From Candidatus Adamsella avium (GTDB lineage Bacteria > Cyanobacteriota > Vampirovibrionia > Gastranaerophilales > CAJFVJ01): 64,000 bases of DNA. The position numbers and the translations under genes are program-made. Location of the stretch: positions 767,266 through 831,265 of the forward strand of contig CAJFVJ010000001.1 in NCBI GenBank assembly GCA_904420445.1, read 5' to 3'. Below, one piece after another: positions 1 to 7,195 of this stretch. The notes beneath the pieces were generated by a model that saw only the letters and a list, made by a program, of their open reading frames with translations, was not told the DNA's origin and ran no database searches. Within the stretch, counting starts at the first letter, position 1. The number at the start of each line of letters is the position of its first letter.

Positions 1-431
1 ATACTTTTGCCATAATTATTTCCATATTGGGCTAAAAGACCACTTATTCCGCATTGAATATATCGACTTCTCATTCTTATTACAGAAGAATAAGACGTTG
101 TAAAATCTGGATTATCATTATTCCACTTATTTATAAAGTCTTTTAATTCTTTCCCTCTAATATTTAAGCTTTTTCTTACAATTTTAATATATTTATCAGC
201 TTGTATTTTAGACCATTTGGGTGCATCTGAATATTTTTTATCGTCTATCTCTGATATTTTTTTTAATTTAATAGAGGAACTATGAATAAAAAATTGTTTA
301 ACATTATTTTTTAATTGAATTTTATATATAAAATTGCCTTTATAACAACGATTTTTGACAGTTTTAGGTGTAATATGTAATAACTCACATACTTGTTCTA
401 GTGTAAACCAAGTTTGAGACTTTATTGACAT
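1..431 (-). CDS. Mu-type transposase-like protein, N-terminal part (runs off the left edge)
   Basis: An open frame starts at the ATG complementary to 429-431 and runs off the window after about 143 codons. It begins with a helix-turn-helix-like stretch (WFTLEQVCELLHITPKTVKN). About residues 110-140 contain SVIRMRSRYIQCGISGLLAQ, which resembles the second DNA-binding helix region of Mu A-type transposases, where the pattern is S-x-x-x-x-R-x-x-x-Y-x-x-x-G-x-x-G-L. The catalytic domain would lie outside the window. The start overlaps the end of the upstream HTH gene by 10 bp, so the two are probably co-transcribed. A complete, different DDE transposase already sits at 2323-4320. This would therefore be a second transposase-like protein in the same element, or the beginning of another nested element. 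Assignment is by motif resemblance only. Confidence 0.55.
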   Translation of the reverse strand, partial: MSIKSQTWFTLEQVCELLHITPKTVKNRCYKGNFIYKIQLKNNVKQFFIHSSSIKLKKISEIDDKKYSDAPKWSKIQADKYIKIVRKSLNIRGKELKDFINKWNNDNPDFTTSYSSVIRMRSRYIQCGISGLLAQYGNNYGKS

Positions 432-640
432 ATTCTACGATACCCCTCAATTTTTATATTGAAAACTTTCTCAATTAGAAAAATGTCACAAGGATAATAA
501 GTCTTTTCTCCTGATAAATGTTTGCTGATAACGCTATTTGATACATTTAGCATCTTTGCAACTTTTGTTGGTGTTAGATTTAAAAATACTAACAGAATCC
601 TTAAAATTTTTGATTTGTCATTCTGCTCTTTAATTGTCAT
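422..640 (-). CDS. Small HTH DNA-binding protein (XRE/Ner-like)
   Basis: This is a 72-residue protein. Residues about 22-46 (LTPTKVAKMLNVSNSVISKHLSG) form a clear helix-turn-helix of the XRE/lambda repressor type, and little else is present. Proteins of this size and fold act as repressors or early regulators (Ner, Cro-like) in Mu-like elements. A ribosome binding site (AAAAGGA) precedes the start, and an inverted repeat overlaps the presumed promoter at 655-683, consistent with autoregulation. It overlaps the following transposase-like gene by 10 bp. The role as element regulator is inferred from size, fold and position. Confidence 0.7.
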   Translation of the reverse strand: MTIKEQNDKSKILRILLVFLNLTPTKVAKMLNVSNSVISKHLSGEKTYYPCDIFLIEKVFNIKIEGYRRICQ

Positions 641-654
641 TAAGTTTTCCTTTT

Positions 655-683
655 CTTGAAATTAGTTACATATATATTTCAAG
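655..683. promoter_or_regulatory. Inverted repeat upstream of the HTH gene, candidate operator
   Basis: Arms CTTGAAAT (655-662) and ATTTCAAG (676-683) are perfect inverted repeats separated by 13 bp. They sit 15-43 bp ahead of the HTH start codon, where its promoter must be. This is the expected position for an autoregulatory operator. The binding protein is inferred. Confidence 0.45.
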
Positions 684-829
684 TTGTGGCTGTTAATCTC
701 TTTTATTAGGTTATATGGCTAATTTTTGCACGACAAAATAGCCTAACACGGCTTCTCCATCAGGGAAAAATAGCTTATAACTTAATTATATTTGTATAGT
801 TTTTTTTGAAAATGTCCCCTAAAAAATGG

Positions 830-849
830 AAGGTCAAATATTTGACCTT
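830..849. promoter_or_regulatory. 20-bp perfect palindrome, operator or terminator stem
   Basis: AAGGTCAAATATTTGACCTT is a perfect palindrome in the 325-bp gap between the 225-aa gene and the HTH gene. On the minus strand it is followed three bases later by a short T-run, so it may end transcription after the 225-aa gene. Its half-site GGTCAAA also occurs as an inverted pair at 6836-6857 near the element end, which favours a protein-binding site. The rest of the gap (641-965) shows only AT-rich DNA and an imperfect GGCTA/TAGCC inverted repeat around 716-755. Confidence 0.5.
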
Positions 850-965
850 TTGAAAAATTAGAACCCAGTAATAATAAGATTTTATTTTTATGCGATTTTG
901 AAAAATGGTTTCAAAGCAAATAATCAAGAGTATTTTAAAATTAACAAATATTTTATTAAGAAATG

Positions 966-1643
966 TTAAGAAAATAACATTCTATTTATTAGTGAAAATT
1001 CTTCTTCGTAAGACTTTCCGTACTTCCAAATCTCTTCAGCCAAGTGAAGATGAAATTTATTTATAAAAGAACGATTTAAGACTTTTCTATAACTTCTTAG
1101 GTATATATTTTTAATTTCCAGTCGTTCTTGTTCTTTGTGTTTGCGAGCATCCTTATTTACAAGATACTTTTCCGATACATATAAATTATGATTATATAAG
1201 TATAAATAAACTTTCGTATTCATGTAAACTCTCTCTTGGGGGATTTTAGGATATTTATCAAACTGCTTTAATAGTTCTTTGTACTGTCTATCATAAATTA
1301 ATGTTCTTAAATATACATAAAAATTATTCATAGTGTGTTTGGAATATCCAAATAAATCAATCATTTTTAGAACTTCAATATCAGCACAAAAACCTCTAAT
1401 TATATAATCAATATCTTGTTTTTTATGAAAATCAAAAAATAATGGAAGTTTACTTATTTGTTGTTTTTTACAAACTCTTTTATTGTAATAATAACTTCCA
1501 TCACAATATGTGAGCCGTTCTTCTTGAATTAAACCATCAATTATGGGCTTAAGTTCTTCCGAATCAATTTCAGATATTGTCTCAATTTCATCCAACGAGA
1601 ACTTGTTTAAACGTTTGCATAGTTTTAATATTCGTTCTTTCAT
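966..1643 (-). CDS. Unknown protein of the Mu-like element, possible winged-helix N-terminus
   Basis: This is a 225-residue basic protein that I do not recognise with certainty. Residues 1-45 (LNKFSLDEIETISEIDSEELKPIIDGLIQEERL) have the helical pattern of a small winged-helix domain. The middle part has a TMNNFYVYLRTLIYDRQYKELL stretch that faintly recalls the N-terminal half of IS1595-type transposases. The start at 1643 lies 56 bp inside the upstream ATPase gene, and a methionine codon with a poor ribosome binding site is the only support for it. Its place directly after the transposase-ATPase pair suggests an element function such as target choice or regulation. No catalytic motif is visible. 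Confidence 0.6.
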   Translation of the reverse strand: MKERILKLCKRLNKFSLDEIETISEIDSEELKPIIDGLIQEERLTYCDGSYYYNKRVCKKQQISKLPLFFDFHKKQDIDYIIRGFCADIEVLKMIDLFGYSKHTMNNFYVYLRTLIYDRQYKELLKQFDKYPKIPQERVYMNTKVYLYLYNHNLYVSEKYLVNKDARKHKEQERLEIKNIYLRSYRKVLNRSFINKFHLHLAEEIWKYGKSYEEEFSLINRMLFS

Positions 1644-2319
1644 TTAATAATCCTTTCATTGTGTATTCGTCTAATTCTTCAATTTGATTGGTTTTCATTA
1701 ATTTTTCAATTCTATTGATAAGTTTAACTAATTGTCTGAATTGGTTTGTACGAGTCGCAAGGTATTCAATAGCATCATCCTTGAACTTCAAATCCGTTAA
1801 TTCTGTGAGAATTTCTTTAATATCATCTGAATTAAATTTTTCAAATTTCAGCTTTTTATAAATCCGATCCATTAAATGAGGATAACGTGCAAGTTTTTTA
1901 TCTACAGCTCCCATTCCAACAAGAACTACAGGACAACCCGTTTTATCGTGTAAATCTCTTAGGGTTTCAATAATACTTTTATCGATTAAATAATCAACCT
2001 CATCAACAATAATTACCTTGTTATTAAGCCTTAAATTATTCTCAATTAATGCAAAAGTTTCTTGGGAATGATAAAAAGCCTCTTCTCCAAGCTCTTCTGC
2101 GATTTCAGATAAAAGCCATCTGCTTGTCATTCCTTGTGTTGCTCTTACATACACTGAATCATTTTTATCAGCCCACCACTGAATCGTCTGCGATTTGCCT
2201 AACCCATGTTCTCCATAAACTAATGCCATCTTAGGAATATTAGGTGGCACTTTTTGCAATTCGTCCATCAACGATACAAATTGCTTGACATTTTTTGTCC
2301 TAATAAAAGTTTTTTTCAT
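1588..2319 (-). CDS. MuB/TnsC-like AAA ATPase, transposition target protein
   Basis: This 243-residue AAA+ protein has a Walker A motif near residues 35-46 (YGEHGLGKSQT) and a Walker B motif near 97-106 (VIIVDEVDYL). The conserved ATRTNQFRQLVKLINRIEKL segment near the C-terminus is a sensor 2-type region. In the Mu and Tn7 families such proteins bind target DNA as ATP filaments and activate the DDE transposase. It starts 3 bp after the transposase stop, the A-B gene order of Mu. Length is below that of phage Mu B (about 310 residues) but usual for small element-borne versions. I am confident in the family and less so in which element class it belongs to. Confidence 0.85.
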   Translation of the reverse strand: MKKTFIRTKNVKQFVSLMDELQKVPPNIPKMALVYGEHGLGKSQTIQWWADKNDSVYVRATQGMTSRWLLSEIAEELGEEAFYHSQETFALIENNLRLNNKVIIVDEVDYLIDKSIIETLRDLHDKTGCPVVLVGMGAVDKKLARYPHLMDRIYKKLKFEKFNSDDIKEILTELTDLKFKDDAIEYLATRTNQFRQLVKLINRIEKLMKTNQIEELDEYTMKGLLNERTNIKTMQTFKQVLVG

Positions 2320-2322
2320 AAT

Positions 2323-4320
2323 TTAATCTCCATATAGATTGTAGTATTCATCACTTCTAATGTAGTTTGTAAGCCATTTTCTATCTTCAGGATTAGTGCA
2401 TCCATTTGCCATTAACCACTCGTATTTTTCATAGTCTGTATTGAAAATAGGTCTGTTCATTTGTTGTTCACGAGGAGTTAATTTTCGTTCTCGTTTAGGT
2501 TTTTCTATAATTGTTTCTTCTGCACATTCGAAGTCTTCTTGTTGAATTTCTAAAAGTTGAATTTCTTCTTTTTGAAAAGTTTTTTTGACTTGTTTGATTA
2601 ATTTATTTTTTAATTGCTGTTGTTTTTTATATTGTTGTTTATACTCTTCCATATCCTTAACAGAACCGAGGATTTTTGCCATTGGATGCACTTTTTGAAC
2701 TCTATGAGCAATACATAGGAATTCTCCTTTAGTTGAATAAACGTGTATTTTAGATAAATCAAATAAACTATATCGTATATTTACTTTATCTCTTATTCCT
2801 ATAATTGCCTCGCTCCTATAATGCATATTTAAAAATGTAATTCCATGTTTATTTATTGTTCTGCACTCTGTTTTCATCATTAAATCATCTAAGATTTGAA
2901 CATTAATTTTCTGTTTTGGAACTTCATTTAATACTTCTTGAATAGTTTTTGAACGGTTATTGGGGCAAATATTTTTGTTATGAAATTCTATCCAAGCATT
3001 AATATATTTTATTGTTTCTTGTAAAGTCGGAATATGATTATTAGTTAAATTTTTATGCCATTCCTGGTGTAATAATTCTCCTCGTTTTAGCCAAGCAGGT
3101 TTATTTTCAATACTTGTTCCGATATAACTTGGCATCATTTTTTCAAACTCTTCTTGAAATTCTTTAAAAAATCTTTCAATAACTTTTGCTCTAGCATTGT
3201 ATGGTTTTGCAAAGACAGAGTGGATGTTTAAATTTGCATATACACCATTAAACCCTTCTTCTTCAAAATCAACATTCTGAAAAAATCTTGATTTAAAAGC
3301 CTTGCCATTATCTTGATAAACTACCTTCGGAATCATACCTAAATTAATAATTGCATTTCTTAGGGCTGAAGCTATGCATTGTGTATTTTCTGTCATCATA
3401 ATTTCGTAACCAACAAGTGCTGTTGATTTCCAATCTAAAAAGCCGACCAAAGTTGCTCTGGTCGGCTTACCTGTAAATGGATTAATAACTTGAAAGTTTA
3501 GAACGTGTCCGTCTGCAACTAGAATATCCCCAACTTCTATTTTAGAGATATCTCTTTCAATATACGGTTCAACTTTATCGTGGTATGCTTTCATACCTTC
3601 TCTTTTTAAAACCCATTCTGCATAATTATTTTTTCTAAAGTGCTCCGTAAACCTTTTAAAACTTATATCGCTTGGAAGATTTTCATATCCTCTTTTTATT
3701 AATATCTCTTTTGTTAGTTTTATAGCTTTTCCATAATTATACTTACTGGGATGAAGTAGAAGTGTTAATAGAATATTCTTCATTTCATCATTTAAGATAG
3801 AATTATATTCACCTTGTTTTGACCATTTATATTTCGGTTGTAAACACTCTGTTGACTCGTGTTTTTCAAAAGCTCTAATCCATCGATGCAGAGTACCAAT
3901 CGATATACTTCCTATAAATTTATATGCTTTAGGGAGATATAATCCTGAATTATATAAATCTAAAAAAACTGTATCTGCTTCTTTTTTAGTTGAATACTTT
4001 TTACGAAGTTTTTGTAATGCAACGACAATATTAGCCCGATAATTTGCTGTCATTTTTGTTTTATCTGAGATAAATCCAGCTTGCTTGTTATTATTTAAAG
4101 GGACTAATGCTGTTGTTTTATTCTCGGCATTTCTGAGTTTTTGCTGAATTTCCGGTTCAAGGCTTGAGAATAAAATTTCATATGATGTGCCACCATTGAC
4201 TTTAACTTCTTTTGCAATATATTTACTTTCCGTTTTGTTTATTTCCAAGCGAAGTGAGCGTGTGCTGCTTAAACCTTTTACCTTTGCTATTTCTTTTATA
4301 TTAATATATCTATCTTCCAT
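2323..4320 (-). CDS. Mu-type DDE transposase
   Basis: The protein is 665 residues, matching the Mu A family (about 660). An N-terminal Mu-type DNA-binding domain (residues about 1-65, INIKEIAKVKGLSSTRSLRL) is followed by a second helical DNA-binding region (about 95-240). The integrase-like catalytic core has D270 (LVADGHV), D337 (VYQDNGKAF) and E382 (VIERFFKEF), a complete DDE triad. A Mu-type C-terminal beta-barrel (around 470-520, HGITFLNMHYRSEAI) and a lysine/glutamine-rich tail follow. It would nick and join element ends to target DNA, with the ATPase encoded immediately downstream as partner. It appears intact. Codon usage is strongly AT-biased compared with genes right of 7 kb. Confidence 0.9.
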   Translation of the reverse strand: MEDRYINIKEIAKVKGLSSTRSLRLEINKTESKYIAKEVKVNGGTSYEILFSSLEPEIQQKLRNAENKTTALVPLNNNKQAGFISDKTKMTANYRANIVVALQKLRKKYSTKKEADTVFLDLYNSGLYLPKAYKFIGSISIGTLHRWIRAFEKHESTECLQPKYKWSKQGEYNSILNDEMKNILLTLLLHPSKYNYGKAIKLTKEILIKRGYENLPSDISFKRFTEHFRKNNYAEWVLKREGMKAYHDKVEPYIERDISKIEVGDILVADGHVLNFQVINPFTGKPTRATLVGFLDWKSTALVGYEIMMTENTQCIASALRNAIINLGMIPKVVYQDNGKAFKSRFFQNVDFEEEGFNGVYANLNIHSVFAKPYNARAKVIERFFKEFQEEFEKMMPSYIGTSIENKPAWLKRGELLHQEWHKNLTNNHIPTLQETIKYINAWIEFHNKNICPNNRSKTIQEVLNEVPKQKINVQILDDLMMKTECRTINKHGITFLNMHYRSEAIIGIRDKVNIRYSLFDLSKIHVYSTKGEFLCIAHRVQKVHPMAKILGSVKDMEEYKQQYKKQQQLKNKLIKQVKKTFQKEEIQLLEIQQEDFECAEETIIEKPKRERKLTPREQQMNRPIFNTDYEKYEWLMANGCTNPEDRKWLTNYIRSDEYYNLYGD

Positions 4321-4390
4321 GTCAGAAACACATTAACTCTAATTGTAAAAAATTAGAACACCACTTCCGACCTTTGTGTCTTTTCTGTAT

Positions 4391-4454
4391 CAATATTTTT
4401 TTATATGTTTAATTTTATATTTTATTTTGCCCAAAATAACTATAAATATTGAAC
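4391..4454. repeat. 64-bp imperfect direct repeat, copy near the transposase gene
   Basis: This stretch aligns without gaps to 6687-6750 with 54 of 64 identical bases by eye, including a TTTTGCCC-AAATAA block. The two copies bracket the GHKL-nuclease cargo gene. The 234-bp gap it lies in (4321-4554) must also hold the transposase promoter. Nothing else stands out there. Confidence 0.7.
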
Positions 4455-4554
4455 CATTACTCATAGTAATCCGAAATACAAAAATAGTATATTATAGATA
4501 ATTATGTTTTAAAAACATTAAAGAGCAAATTGAGGAGCAAAATAAAAAGTGACT

Positions 4555-6531
4555 TTATTTGTTCTTAATTATATCCAAGAAAGTTCTATTTCTTAACTCA
4601 GCATCTTTACATATTGTATCTATAGACATAATATACAAATGAACAGGAATTTTATTGTGATTTTTATCTTCAATATTATCATTATAAATATAGAAAATAG
4701 GACAATCTCCAAATGAAATCGTTTTGACCCCTGGTTGTTTACTTAAGTTTTTTGCCATTTGTTCGTTTATGTTTAATACAACATATCCAAATGCCATTCT
4801 CACATTATCCATTACTTCTATAACTGGATATATATTTCTAGATAATTCATATACACCAACTCCATTTTGTAGTTCTTTTGCATTTGGACTTTTGAATTCA
4901 ATAACAACAACGTCCTTTGTGTTATTGCTTACATTATTATAAAAAATTGCAATATCTGGCTCAAAATTATCGTTATCAGTGCTACGTTTTTCTTCTTTTG
5001 AAATATATTCCTTAATTGTTTTTAATTTTTTATCACTAAATGCACAATTATATGTCAGAAATTTGTCATCAAATAGCCATAAATTAGTATCATATATTCC
5101 AAAATCTACTTCTTCTGAATTACTTATGATTCCCATTTTCATAAATAAATTATGCAAATCTGCTTCTGTTGTTTCTTTATCATCCTTTACCTTTTGTATT
5201 GCTTTAATAATTTGTTCTCTATATAAAAAATATTGAGCAAGTTCTCTAGCAGAAAGATCATTAATCTTTGCTATATTATCTATAAAAACTTTTTTATTTG
5301 TATACTTATTATTTTCAAGCATTTTTATGAAATTTGCTTTGACTTTTTCTTTTTCATCAATAAATTTTTTCTGAGCAGACTTGATAACATCGGGTTTTAC
5401 TTTAATTTGCGATTCATCTTCTTTTATATATTTTGCTAAATATGGATATTCATCTATACTTTCTTCAATGATTTTTTGATTGTCATTCGCAAGTGCAGGA
5501 TATTTCTCAAGTAAAATAGTTTCTATAACATTTCTTAAATGCTCATTAATATAAGGTATTGGCAAAGGATTTGTTATTGTTTTATTATTATCACTCATAC
5601 TAAAAATGAATTCATTCCATTCATTGTTTGTTCGTTCATTAAAATATTCTGATGTCAATAACATTATAGAAGAATCATTATTGGGTAAAAGTTTTGGTAC
5701 TATTGATTTTGTAAAAGGTTTTACTGTTCTCCCATGAGCGCAATAAAAATGTTTGTGCATATTTTTCCCATTATTTTCAAAGGTATAATATAGAGAAAAA
5801 TCATATTTTATCGGCTGTTCTTCATTAAGATTACTATATATCGAAAAATTTTTTTCATTAAACTTAACAATATTTTCATTATTGAGATTTGTTGTATATT
5901 TACCTAATTTTAGAGTTATATCAAATTTAGATCCTGAATTATTGAGTAAAAACAATTTTACAGATAAATAATCACTAATAATTTCTTTTATTTGCTCAAT
6001 ATCTGTTATTAAACTATCATCAGAATTGATTAATTTTTCATTATGATATTTTTTATAATAATCAGTGTTAATATTATTAAAATTCACAACTGTTTTACAC
6101 TGATTATTATTATATTCAATTTTGATATTATTTTCTGAAAAATTCCTGTTGAAATTAAATGAAACTTTTTCGGTTCCTGTATAACTGACTATATCAATAT
6201 TATCAAATATTTTTAACCAAGTAAATCTACCAATTCCTTTACACCCGATTTTCTGTTTGTAAGAAGATAAATATTTTGAAAACGAATCTCTATTTTCTTT
6301 ATTAAAGCCAACTCCGTTATCAGTCACAGAATATCCGATAATGGACAATCTTTCGATATTATCAAAAAAAGTTTTTTGAATATCAGTTTTAATATCTATC
6401 TCAATTTTTGTTGCCTGTGCATCTAGGGAATTAATTATTGCTTCAAATAAAGGTTGGAAAAAAGTTATATTCTCATTTATTTGTCCAAGAATACTTGAAA
6501 TATCAACTTTCATAAAAGATTGATTATGCAT
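4555..6531 (-). CDS. GHKL ATPase fused to probable PD-(D/E)XK nuclease, element cargo
   Basis: This is a 658-residue protein (a start at 6513, MKVDISSI, is also possible). The N-terminal part is a GHKL (Hsp90/MutL/histidine-kinase type) ATP-binding domain: the N-box is FEAIINSLDAQA (29-40), G1 is DNGVGF (71-76) and G2 is GCKGIGRF (96-103). A long middle region is mostly helical. The C-terminal part has D526 (EPDIAIFY) and E545-F-K547 (VVVIEFKSP), the spacing and strand pattern of a PD-(D/E)XK nuclease. MutL/MORC-like ATPases joined to nucleases are known from restriction-like and anti-phage systems. A defence role for this one is inferred from architecture and from its position as cargo in a mobile element. 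No methylase or other partner is adjacent. The gene runs with the transposase and is extremely AT-rich. Confidence 0.75.
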   Translation of the reverse strand: MHNQSFMKVDISSILGQINENITFFQPLFEAIINSLDAQATKIEIDIKTDIQKTFFDNIERLSIIGYSVTDNGVGFNKENRDSFSKYLSSYKQKIGCKGIGRFTWLKIFDNIDIVSYTGTEKVSFNFNRNFSENNIKIEYNNNQCKTVVNFNNINTDYYKKYHNEKLINSDDSLITDIEQIKEIISDYLSVKLFLLNNSGSKFDITLKLGKYTTNLNNENIVKFNEKNFSIYSNLNEEQPIKYDFSLYYTFENNGKNMHKHFYCAHGRTVKPFTKSIVPKLLPNNDSSIMLLTSEYFNERTNNEWNEFIFSMSDNNKTITNPLPIPYINEHLRNVIETILLEKYPALANDNQKIIEESIDEYPYLAKYIKEDESQIKVKPDVIKSAQKKFIDEKEKVKANFIKMLENNKYTNKKVFIDNIAKINDLSARELAQYFLYREQIIKAIQKVKDDKETTEADLHNLFMKMGIISNSEEVDFGIYDTNLWLFDDKFLTYNCAFSDKKLKTIKEYISKEEKRSTDNDNFEPDIAIFYNNVSNNTKDVVVIEFKSPNAKELQNGVGVYELSRNIYPVIEVMDNVRMAFGYVVLNINEQMAKNLSKQPGVKTISFGDCPIFYIYNDNIEDKNHNKIPVHLYIMSIDTICKDAELRNRTFLDIIKNK

Positions 6532-6686
6532 AGGAGCCTCTTTTCGTTAATATTTTATCATAAATATAAATGAGCATTTCAAAAGTTAGGTTTTATTGGG
6601 TTTAGAAAATGTTTTGTTAAGGAACAGATTTTTTTCGAGAACTTCTGTTAATTTTTTAATTCTTTAGACATATAAATGATAATCAT

Positions 6687-6750
6687 CAATATATTTTTAT
6701 ATGTTTAATTTTAAATCTTGTTTTGCCCGAAATAATCATACCATTTGAAC
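6687..6750. repeat. 64-bp imperfect direct repeat, copy ahead of the cargo gene
   Basis: This is the partner of 4391-4454, with 10 mismatches by eye and no gaps. It ends in the first copy of the AAATAATCAYACCA motif that recurs at 6789 and 6902. It lies about 155 bp upstream of the cargo gene start. Confidence 0.7.
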
Positions 6751-6930
6751 TAGTACAAAAATAGGTTAAAAGCATTGTCTTGAAATTGTTTGCCCAAAAT
6801 AATCACACCATCTGCCCTGACCAGCAAAAGAGTAATTTGACCGGTTGCTGGGTCAAATGGTTTGCTTGTTTCCTACCCCTCAAACCCACACCAAATGCCG
6901 ATTGCCCCAAATAATCACACCAGTTGAGCT
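6721..6930. repeat. Array of GCCC-AAATAATCAYACCA motifs, candidate transposase-binding sites at the element end
   Basis: Three copies are seen in direct orientation: around 6724-6742 (GCCCGAAATAATCATACCA), at 6789-6810 (TTTGCCCAAAATAATCACACCA) and around 6905-6922 (GCCCCAAATAATCACACCA). A diverged fourth copy is at 4427-4440. Several short sites near an end are typical of Mu, Tn7 and Tn552-type transposons. The gap from 6532 to 7025 has no gene. Besides these motifs and the inverted repeats at 6821-6857, I see nothing in it. Confidence 0.6.
6821..6857. promoter_or_regulatory. Nested inverted repeats near the element end, candidate operator
   Basis: CCAGCAA (6821-6827) pairs with TTGCTGG (6845-6851), and TTTGACC (6836-6842) pairs with GGTCAAA (6851-6857). 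The second pair uses the same half-site as the 20-bp palindrome at 830-849. A shared regulator acting at both ends of the transcribed region is possible but inferred. Confidence 0.4.
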
Positions 6931-7025
6931 ACTCACACCACTCAAATAAATACACTCAAAATATGCAAAAAATACTATTGAATGTGTAGCAAAAGAACCA
7001 AGCCATATTATTTACGCACAAAAAA

Positions 7026-7098
7026 TGCCGCGTCTCGGAATTGAACCAAGGACACAGGGATTTTCAGTCCCTTGCTCTACCAACTGAGCTAACGCGGC
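7026..7098 (-). tRNA. tRNA-Phe (GAA)
   Basis: The minus-strand sequence folds as a standard 73-nt cloverleaf. The acceptor GCCGCGT pairs with ACGCGGC and the discriminator is A. The D-arm is GCTC/GAGC, the anticodon stem GGGAC/ATCCC carries a CTGAAAA loop with anticodon GAA, and the T-arm has TTCAATT. No CCA is encoded. Its 3' end faces the end of the Mu-like element about 100 bp away. Confidence 0.95.
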
Positions 7099-7195
7099 AT
7101 CTCTTGAATATGTCTATAATACTAAGCTCAAAAATTTTCGTCAACTGTTTTTTGCATGCTAAAATAATATTACAAATATTTATAGGAGCGAGTTT

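Larger units (their letters stand above)
1..6990 (-). mobile_element. Mu-like transposable element, truncated by the window edge
   Basis: Minus-strand genes for a DDE transposase, a MuB-type ATPase, an unknown protein, a small HTH regulator and a second transposase-like N-terminus follow one another with little spacing. A cargo gene lies ahead of the transposase. Copies of a GCCC-AAATAA motif cluster at 6721-6930, as expected of transposase-binding sites at an element end. The region is more AT-rich than the genes to its right. The exact right boundary is not resolved: it lies somewhere between the last motif copy at about 6930 and the tRNA-Phe gene at 7026. The other end lies outside the window. 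I cannot tell whether this is a Mu-like prophage or a simple transposon, because no structural phage genes are in view. Confidence 0.75.

Noticed and set aside
1-7025. CRISPR-associated or Tn7-type transposon
   Set aside because: A DDE transposase and an AAA ATPase are present, but no TniQ, TnsA/TnsD or Cas effector is seen in the visible part. Mu-like is the simpler call.
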